Source: Spirochaetia bacterium (GTDB lineage Bacteria > Spirochaetota > Spirochaetia > Treponematales > Breznakiellaceae). Taken from it: a stretch of 37,575 bases of DNA. The position numbers and the translations under genes were made by a program. The DNA is taken from contig BOBG01000008.1 of NCBI GenBank assembly GCA_026002265.1, forward strand, positions 1-37,575, written 5' to 3'. The notes under the pieces were generated by a model, which was not told the origin of the DNA, made no database searches, and was given only the letters and a program-made list of their open reading frames with translations. Of this stretch, positions 18,996 to 25,300 are shown piece after piece (the stretch's first letter is position 1; every line of letters starts with the position of its first letter).

Positions 18996-19066
18996 AAGTA
19001 CAATTTTACTACTAAAATAGGTACTATGACAAGGGCTCCGATTACAATTTCCGGAAAACCTATCAT
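18983..19066 (-). CDS. Possible leader ORF overlapping the rpsL start
   Basis: A 27-codon frame, [20 protein letters not shown] followed by KLYLCLL, ends ten bases inside rpsL in another frame. AGGAGG at 19082-19087 is the best ribosome-binding site in the leader but lies 15 bases before this ATG, which is further than optimal. An earlier in-frame ATG at 19141 would extend it to 52 codons. The peptide is hydrophobic. Whether it is translated is uncertain; its placement would explain how rpsL is started without its own Shine-Dalgarno. Confidence 0.3.
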   Translation of the reverse strand: MIGFPEIVIGALVIVPILVVKLYLCLL

Positions 19067-19146
19067 CTTTTTTAGCAGGATCCTCCTTTTTTGAATTGTT
19101 CCACAAGCTATTAACCCATGATAACAAAGCATCACCCTCATGATGC

Positions 19147-19192
19147 ATACTAAATGAGAGTTTAGTATACTCAAGAAAAAAAAAAAGATCAA
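19147..19192 (-). promoter_or_regulatory. Promoter and overlapping dyad of the ribosomal block
   Basis: On the minus strand TTGATC (19187-19192) and TATACT (19164-19169) are separated by 17 bases, mostly a T-run. The -10 box is part of a perfect inverted repeat, ATACTAAA-N6-TTTAGTAT (19147-19168), which covers the expected start site near 19157. The leader to rpsL is about 160 bases. The dyad could be an operator or an early RNA hairpin. Confidence 0.65.
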
Positions 19193-19235
19193 GCGAATTA
19201 TGAAAAAATTTAATTTTTTGAAAAAAAAATGATCC

Positions 19236-19264
19236 TTGTACATTTTGAATGTCTGTGTTAGAGT
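19236..19264 (+). promoter_or_regulatory. Weak candidate promoter of cdaA
   Basis: TTGTAC (19236-19241) and TAGAGT (19259-19264) are 17 bases apart. Transcription would begin about 19271, the GTG start of cdaA, so the mRNA would be leaderless or nearly so. The -10 match is poor. Confidence 0.35.
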
Positions 19265-19270
19265 AGAAGT

Positions 19271-20083
19271 GTGGAATGGCTACAATATGTTACAGTATTT
19301 TATAATGTGATCCGTCCGGTTCTGGATATAGGAATCCTTGCTTTTCTACTTTATAAAGCCTACGAACTTCTGGTGAAGACGCAGTCAGCCCAAATGATTA
19401 AGATAGGGATATTTGTCATTCTTGTCTACGGCACGGCTAAGCTTTTCAGACTGACTACGCTTGAGTGGATTTTGAATCTTATTATTTCCCAGATCTTAGT
19501 GATTGTGGCAGTTGTATTCCAGCCGGAACTACGCCGGATCATTGTCCGGCTTGGACAGAGCGAATTTTTTCGTCCGGATAAAAAACCACGGCTGGGAAAT
19601 TTGGAGGCTGTAGTCACTGCCGCAGAGATTTTGTCCCGCCGCAGACCGAAACCACGGGGAATGTTAATAGTATTTCCGCAACATACGAATATAAAGAATA
19701 TTATTGATACTGGTACCCGAATTAATGGAGATATTTCTTCGAGTTTAATTGTTGCAATATTTGAATTTGACACCCCGCTTCATGATGGGGCAATGATTAT
19801 CCAAAACGGCAAAATCATCGCTGCCGGCTGTTTTTTACCGCTTTCTGAACAGCAAGATATTAAAAAAAGCTTTGGAACCCGACACCGGGCGAGTTTGGGT
19901 ATGTCAGAGCAATCGGATGCGGTGGTTCTTGTTGTCTCTGAAGAAACCGGTGCGATGTCCATCGCATTTGATGGTAAATTGTATTATGATCTTTCTACAA
20001 AAGAACTAACGCAAAAATTACGAGGACTCATCGATCGAAATGCACGTACCGGAAATATCCAAAATCCAGAATCAGAAAAATAA
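19271..20083 (+). CDS. cdaA: Diadenylate cyclase CdaA (c-di-AMP synthase), GTG start
   Basis: CdaA condenses two ATP into c-di-AMP at the inner face of the membrane. The 270-residue protein has three N-terminal membrane helices (about residues 10-85) and a DAC domain with the metal-binding DGA at 172-174 ([20 protein letters not shown]) and the nucleotide-binding RHR at 204-206 ([20 protein letters not shown]). Both catalytic motifs are intact. The start is GTG with no convincing Shine-Dalgarno. The YbbR/CdaR gene that commonly follows cdaA is absent; the next gene is the transposase-like rayT. It diverges from the ribosomal block. Confidence 0.95.
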   Translation: MEWLQYVTVFYNVIRPVLDIGILAFLLYKAYELLVKTQSAQMIKIGIFVILVYGTAKLFRLTTLEWILNLIISQILVIVAVVFQPELRRIIVRLGQSEFFRPDKKPRLGNLEAVVTAAEILSRRRPKPRGMLIVFPQHTNIKNIIDTGTRINGDISSSLIVAIFEFDTPLHDGAMIIQNGKIIAAGCFLPLSEQQDIKKSFGTRHRASLGMSEQSDAVVLVVSEETGAMSIAFDGKLYYDLSTKELTQKLRGLIDRNARTGNIQNPESEK

Positions 20084-20143
20084 AAAATCTATTTAAATTC
20101 GGTACAAAGTCCGGTTCATCACATCAACAAGGTTGAAGTGACC

Positions 20144-20201
20144 GAGGTCTGTCCCCAAAGTAATCATATATGTTAAAAAGAGATACTGGAGGTCTGCCCC
20201 C
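20144..20201 (+). repeat. Pair of RAYT-type REP motifs upstream of the transposase gene
   Basis: GAGGTCTGTCCCC (20144-20156) and GAGGTCTGCCCCC (20189-20201) are direct copies 45 bases apart, separated by an AT-rich stretch. The same two-motif arrangement, 42 bases apart, forms the core of the array at 33398-34035. An inverted copy lies at the end of rayT. Otherwise 20084-20298 shows only the AGGAGG before rayT. Confidence 0.8.
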
Positions 20202-20298
20202 AAAATTTAAAAAAAATTCCGGCAAACTGAATCAAAACTGTCGTTTCGAACCGTACCTTAATTGATCGCAATGTACTGCCGGCGATCGAGGAGGAATT

Positions 20299-20838
20299 AT
20301 GGCGCGACCAGAACGAGGAGATACCAGTAAGGGATCAACCTACCATGTGGCATCGGAAATTAATCGGAAAGCATTTGATTTACAGGATAATGAAGACAAA
20401 GAGATGTTCTTAAAAGTCATTGAAGATGCAAAAGCTAAGAAAAACTATAAGTTCGAGCTTCATAATTTTTGCATCATGGATAATCATTTCCATTTTTTAA
20501 TCACACCAGAGTTAGGCCAAAGTCTATCTGTGCTAATGAAATGGATCAAAATGGTTCTTGCGATTCGGTGGAATCATAAGTACGGAAAAACCGGACATCT
20601 GTGGGGAGATCGATTTTTCTCGCGGGAAATTATAGACGATGAAGATTTTATAACAGTTTATAATTATATTGACCAGAATCCGGTAAAAGCTGGCATTGTC
20701 GAGAATCCGGAGGACTGGTCGTGGGGTGGATTGCACCACCACCAAGCCGGGATTACCCGGATTATAAAACCCGCGCCGGAGTGGGTACTGGAGCGGCTGC
20801 CGTGGCACCGGCTACTGGGGACAGACCCCCGTCCCTAA
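20299..20838 (+). CDS. REP-associated tyrosine transposase (RAYT, Y1 HUH type)
   Basis: RAYTs are single-strand HUH nucleases related to IS200/IS605 TnpA that are linked to dispersed REP sequences. This 179-residue protein has an N-terminal strand GSTYHVASEINRKAFDL, the metal-binding His63-Phe-His65 in NFCIMDNHFHFLITPE, RWNHKYGKTGHLWGDRFFSR and the catalytic tyrosine region YNYIDQNPVKAGIVENPEDW, where Tyr123 is the likely nucleophile. All catalytic residues are present, so it may be active. AGGAGG precedes the ATG. Its last codons (GTDPRP) are formed by an inverted copy of the flanking repeat, so gene and repeat form one unit. Confidence 0.9.
   Translation: MARPERGDTSKGSTYHVASEINRKAFDLQDNEDKEMFLKVIEDAKAKKNYKFELHNFCIMDNHFHFLITPELGQSLSVLMKWIKMVLAIRWNHKYGKTGHLWGDRFFSREIIDDEDFITVYNYIDQNPVKAGIVENPEDWSWGGLHHHQAGITRIIKPAPEWVLERLPWHRLLGTDPRP
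20817..20830 (-). repeat. Inverted REP motif forming the 3' end of rayT
   Basis: GGGGACAGACCCCC is the reverse complement of the GGTCTGTCCCC core found upstream of rayT. It encodes part of the transposase C-terminus, with the stop six bases later. Confidence 0.75.
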
Positions 20839-20920
20839 ATTCCGGCGAAATTTGTATTTTCACAACAAAATCCAGTGAATTTCTCTAAAAACGAGAGATC
20901 AGTAGATTCAAAAATCATTC

Positions 20921-20939
20921 TTCCGGTGTTGCACCGGAA
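20921..20939. other. Perfect hairpin downstream of rayT
   Basis: TTCCGGTG and CACCGGAA pair perfectly around a three-base loop. There is no T-run on the plus side; on the minus side GAATGATTTTTG follows, so it could weakly terminate leftward transcription from nagA. Confidence 0.35.
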
Positions 20940-20975
20940 AGAACATAGGGGTTGTATTGTTTTCAGATCCGTACA

Positions 20976-21080
20976 GGGGGGTAGTGGAAGACCGCATAGC
21001 GGTCTGAAACTAGGGGGGCGCGCGTGGAAATAGGGAAAAAGAGCCGCCCGTCCAGAATCACTAACCGGCTGCCGCCCCCC
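20976..21080. repeat. 105-bp GC-rich repeat element, copy A, next to nagA
   Basis: It runs from GGGGGG (20976) to CCGCCCCCC (ending 21080) and contains the motif GGGGGGCGCGCGT (21013-21025). An internal hairpin GACCGC-ATA-GCGGTC lies before that motif. It ends two bases from the nagA stop. A related element of the same length lies inside uvrC at 32111-32215. On the minus strand AGCCG and CGGCT followed by CTTTTT could terminate nagA transcription. Confidence 0.75.
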
Positions 21081-21082
21081 TC

Positions 21083-22252
21083 CTAAAATGTATTTTTCTT
21101 TATGTCACCGTGGATTGCAACAAGAAGGATGTTAAATGAGCTGTCAAAAACTGCTAGATCTGCATCGTAGCCGGGCATGATCGCACCTTTCCGGGAATAA
21201 TGCATAATTTGCGCGGGGTTGGAGGTGGCGGTCCGGACAGCATCTTCGAGACTGAAGCCGAAAGTGACAAGATTCCGGATCCCTGTAATCATAGTGAGTG
21301 CGGATCCGGCGATAATATCGTCTGTGGTCCGGTGAAAAACGCCATCGCGGAAACAGACTCCTTCACCATTTGCGAAAAATGGACCGTGCTTTTGTTCAGT
21401 TGGTTTGAGGCTGTCTGTCACAAGGACGATTTTTTCAATGGACTTATCCCGTGCGAGCAGTTTGAATAGATCCGGATGCACATGCCAGCCGTCCGCAATA
21501 ATTTCACAAGAAAATTCCGGATGTGTTAAAATCGCTCCGACCGCATTTGGATTCCGGTGGTCGAGTTTACTCATAGCGTTAAAAAGGTGCGTTGAATGGA
21601 GGATTCCGGCCTGCATTCCCTCAAGCATATTTTCATACTGTGCATTGGTATGGCCGGCTTGGAGGATAATCCCTTTTTTAATGCAGTAAAGGGCAAGTTC
21701 CCTCATTCCTTTGAGTTCCGGCGCCACGGTCATGTTGATAATGCGTCCGCTCGATGCATTCCAAAGCTTTTCCATAAAAGAAATATCAACTGGACTCAGC
21801 GTTTCAGGCTTCATTACCCCTAGCCGGTCAGGCGAAATAAATGGGCCTTCTAAATGAAGTCCCATAATCTGAGCGCCGGTTTCCTTGCCGATAGCTGAAC
21901 TTAGAGAGCGGATTGTGTTGAGCATAAGAGGTGCTTCAGCCGGATACAATGTGGGATTAAAGGCAGTTACACCATACTGAGAAAGGATTTGTGATATTTC
22001 AAGAAGAGATTCCGGCGAAGAATCCTCCGTACCATATCCGCCAAAACCATGAATATGGGTGTCAATAAAACCAGGTGCAATGTACGCACCATCGACATCA
22101 ATAATTTTAACAGAAGAATCAAAATGCTTTTGCTCAAAACGTTTCTGGGAAAATACATCTGCGATTAGACCATCTTCAATTAAAACAGCACAATGCTCCA
22201 TTGTTGCAACACCGGTCATCACCGATCCATTACGTAGACAAATACTTCCCAT
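21083..22252 (-). CDS. nagA: N-acetylglucosamine-6-phosphate deacetylase
   Basis: NagA converts GlcNAc-6-phosphate to glucosamine-6-phosphate in amino-sugar use and cell-wall recycling. The 389-residue amidohydrolase has PGFIDTHIHGFGGYGTED with His66 and His68, then GLHLEGPFISPDRLGVMKPE, AGHTNAQYENMLEGMQAGIL with HLFNAMS, IIADGWHVHPDLF and VTDSLKPTE, so all metal and sugar-phosphate motifs are present. It follows the giant lipoprotein gene on the same strand but a terminator lies between them. No nagB or transporter is adjacent. The ATG follows AAAGAG. Confidence 0.95.
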   Translation of the reverse strand: MGSICLRNGSVMTGVATMEHCAVLIEDGLIADVFSQKRFEQKHFDSSVKIIDVDGAYIAPGFIDTHIHGFGGYGTEDSSPESLLEISQILSQYGVTAFNPTLYPAEAPLMLNTIRSLSSAIGKETGAQIMGLHLEGPFISPDRLGVMKPETLSPVDISFMEKLWNASSGRIINMTVAPELKGMRELALYCIKKGIILQAGHTNAQYENMLEGMQAGILHSTHLFNAMSKLDHRNPNAVGAILTHPEFSCEIIADGWHVHPDLFKLLARDKSIEKIVLVTDSLKPTEQKHGPFFANGEGVCFRDGVFHRTTDDIIAGSALTMITGIRNLVTFGFSLEDAVRTATSNPAQIMHYSRKGAIMPGYDADLAVFDSSFNILLVAIHGDIKKNTF

Positions 22253-22291
22253 ATTTTGCTCTTTCCGGATTATCCGGATTTTTTAATGTGA

Positions 22292-22328
22292 CAAAAAAAC
22301 CGGAGGCGGAAGATCCACACTCCGGCTT
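22292..22328 (-). terminator. Rho-independent terminator of the giant lipoprotein gene
   Basis: On the minus strand the stem AGCCGGAG/CTCCGGTT continues into an inner GTGGA/TCCGC helix with one bulge and is followed by a run of seven T. It starts eight bases after the lipoprotein stop. Confidence 0.85.
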
Positions 22329-22335
22329 TATTTAA

Positions 22336-25300
22336 CTATTCTTGCAGAATCACTTCTGCTTCTTCAGCCTGTCTATTACTTTCTTCTCGTTTCTGCCGAG
22401 CTTCTTCCATCGACTGATCTGCCCGTGCCTTTTTAATCAAGGTTTGAGTGCGGGCTTCGACAAAGAGCGGCTGGGATTCCAAATACAAATCGTTAGCTTG
22501 GTCATAACGTCCTACAGCTTCTGCCGCTTGTGCCTGTTTATACAGATCCTCGGCTTGGTTAAACAAAGCCTCAGCTTGCTGATAAATTTCGTCCGCGCTA
22601 TTGAAGTCATCTCGCACCGCTACATTAGCTTTTGCTTCAAGAGCTTCCTCACGAGCAGCCGTAGCTTTTGCCCGGCTATCGAGTGTCCGACTCCGGACAG
22701 TGTCATTAATGTTCTGTTCTGCCCGTTGTGCAAGATCGTTGTACTGATCCGCGGCCTTGTTGTACCAGTCTATTGCAGTCCGTACTTCATCCGGAGTAGT
22801 GCGTGCAGTCGGCTGATTCCGGTAATTCTGTTCAGCGCTTGCCCATTCAGTGGGTAAAGAGGTTGCGGCACCGGCGTTTGTAGCTGCAGTCCGGGCATCC
22901 TCTGCCTTTTTGATTGCTGCACTAAGATCATTTTGCAGATTCTGTTTCGCCTGCGCTACCCGTTGGGTGAGAGCATTGTAGGTATCTGTTGCTTTATTGT
23001 ACCACTCAGTTGCGGACTGGACCTCAGCCGGAGTTCCTCTGGCAGTCGGTTGATTCGAATAATTTTGCTCTGCATTTGCCCATTCATCCGGAAGATAAGC
23101 CGGAACTTCCGCGTTAAGTGCCGCGGTACGAGCATCTGCTGTCCGTTGTTTTGCTGTATCCAAAGCAGCTTGCGCTTTTTGGAATTCTGCTGCTGCCCGC
23201 GTGGCGAGGTCATCGTAAGTATCAGCGGTTTTATTGTACCACTCAATTGCAGTTTGAATCTGGGCAAGCGTGGTAGTGTTCCTCGGCTGATTTCTGGTGT
23301 AATTGTTTTCCGCAGTCCTCCACTCATTGGAGAAATAAATTTCAGCTCCGGCATCAGCTGCCGCGGTCCGGGAATCGGCCGCCCGCTGTTTAGCCGCATC
23401 TAAATCCGCCAGTGCATTCTGGGTATCCTGTGCTGCTTGTGTGGCCCGTGCAGCGAGGTTGTCATAGGTATCTGCTGTCTTGGTATACCACTCAATTGCA
23501 GTTTTAATCTGATCGGGAGTGGTAGTATTCCGTGGTTGATTCCTAGTGTAATCGTTCTCAGCAGCTCTCCACTCATTCGGAAGATAAGTCGCTGCACCAG
23601 CCGCAGTTGCCGCTGCCCGTGAAGCTTGCAAGCGTTTTACTGCTTCATCCAAAGCAGCCAGATCCTGTGCATTAGGCGTACTGGGTTCAGTAGTTCCAGT
23701 TCCCGGTTGCTGTCCACCGGTTCCAGTAGTTCCAGTTCCCGGTTGCTGTCCGCCGGGTTCAGTAGTTCCAGTTCCCGGTTGCTGTCCGCCGGTTCCCGTA
23801 GTTCCAGTTCCCGGTTGCTGTCCGCCGGGTTCAGTAGTTCCAGTTCCCGGTTGCTGTCCGCCGGTTCCCGTAGTTCCAGTTCCCGGTTGCTGTCCGCCGG
23901 GTCCCGTAGTTCCAGTTCCCGGTTGCTGTCCGCCGGGTTCAGTAGTTCCAGTTCCCGGTTGCTGTCCGCCGGTTCCCGTAGTTCCAGTTCCCGGTTGCTG
24001 TCCGCCGGGTTCAGTAGTTCCAGTTCCCGGTTGCTGTCCGCCGGGTTCAGTAGTTCCAGTTCCCGGTTGCTGTCCGCCGGTTCCCGTAGTTTCAGTGCCA
24101 GGAGTTCCGGGTTGCTCAACGGCAGCTTTTTCTGCCAATGCACGAGCTTTCTCGGCGAGGTCATCGTAAGTATCCGCTACCCTGTTGTACCAATCTGTCG
24201 CAGTTTGAATTTGGGCAAGTGTGGTAGTGTTCCTCGGCTGATTTCTGGTGTAATTGTTTTCCGCAGTTCTCCACTCATTCGGAAGGTAAGTGGCAGCATC
24301 GGCATCGGTCGCAGCAGCTCGGGAATCCTCTGCCCGCTGTTTTGCCGCATCCAAAGCAGCTTGTGCATTTTGGAGATCTTGTGCTGCTTGTGCAGCCCGT
24401 TTGGCGAGGTCATCGTAAGTGTTCGCCGCTTGATTGTACCAATCTATCGCAGTTTGAATCTGGGCAGGAGTGGTAGTGTTCCTCGGCTGATTTCTGGTGT
24501 AATTGTTTTCCGCAGTCCTCCACTCATTCGGAAGGTAAGTGGCAGCGTTGGCATTAGTTGCCGCTGCCCGGGCATCCTCTGCCCGCTGTTTAGCCGCGTC
24601 CAAGTCCACCTGTGCATTTTGAACATCCTGCGCTGCTTGTGCAGCTCGTTTAGCGAGGTCATCGTAAGTGTTCGCCGCTTGATTGTACCAATCTATCGCA
24701 GTCTGAACTTCATCTTGAGTTCCGCGTGCAGTTGGTTGATTCCGGTAGTTGTTTTCCGCAGTCCTCCACTCATCCGGAAGATAGGTCGCAGCGTTAGCAT
24801 TAGTTGCTGCAGTCCGGGCATCTGTCGCGCGTTTTACTGCTTCATCCAAAGCAGCCAGATCCTGTGTATTAGGAGTACTGGGTTCAGTAGTTCCAGTTCC
24901 TGGTTGTTGCCCACCGGTTCCGGGAGTTTCAGTGCCTGGAGTTCCGGTTCCTGGTTGTTGTCCGCCGGTTCCGGGTTCAGTAGTTCCTGTTTCCGGTTGT
25001 TGTCCGCCGGCTCCGGGAGTTTCAGTGCCAGGAGTTCCGGGTTGCTCAACGGCAGCTTTTTCTGCCAATGCACGAGCTTTCTCGGCGAGGTCATCGTAAG
25101 TATCCGCTACCCTGTTGTACCAATCTGTCGCAGTTTGGACCTGATCGGGAGTAGTGGTATTTTGCGGCTGATTTCTGGTGTAATTATTTTCCGCACTCCT
25201 CCATTCATCCGGAAGATAGGTCGCAGCGTCGGCATCGGTCGCAGCAGCTCGGGAACTCTCTGCTCGCTGTTTAGCTGCATCCAAATTCGCAAGATCCTCT

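Noticed and set aside
18996-19148. N-terminal extension of ribosomal protein S12 from an ATG at 19148
   Set aside because: The 51 extra residues do not resemble any S12, and the standard MPTINQL start is present.
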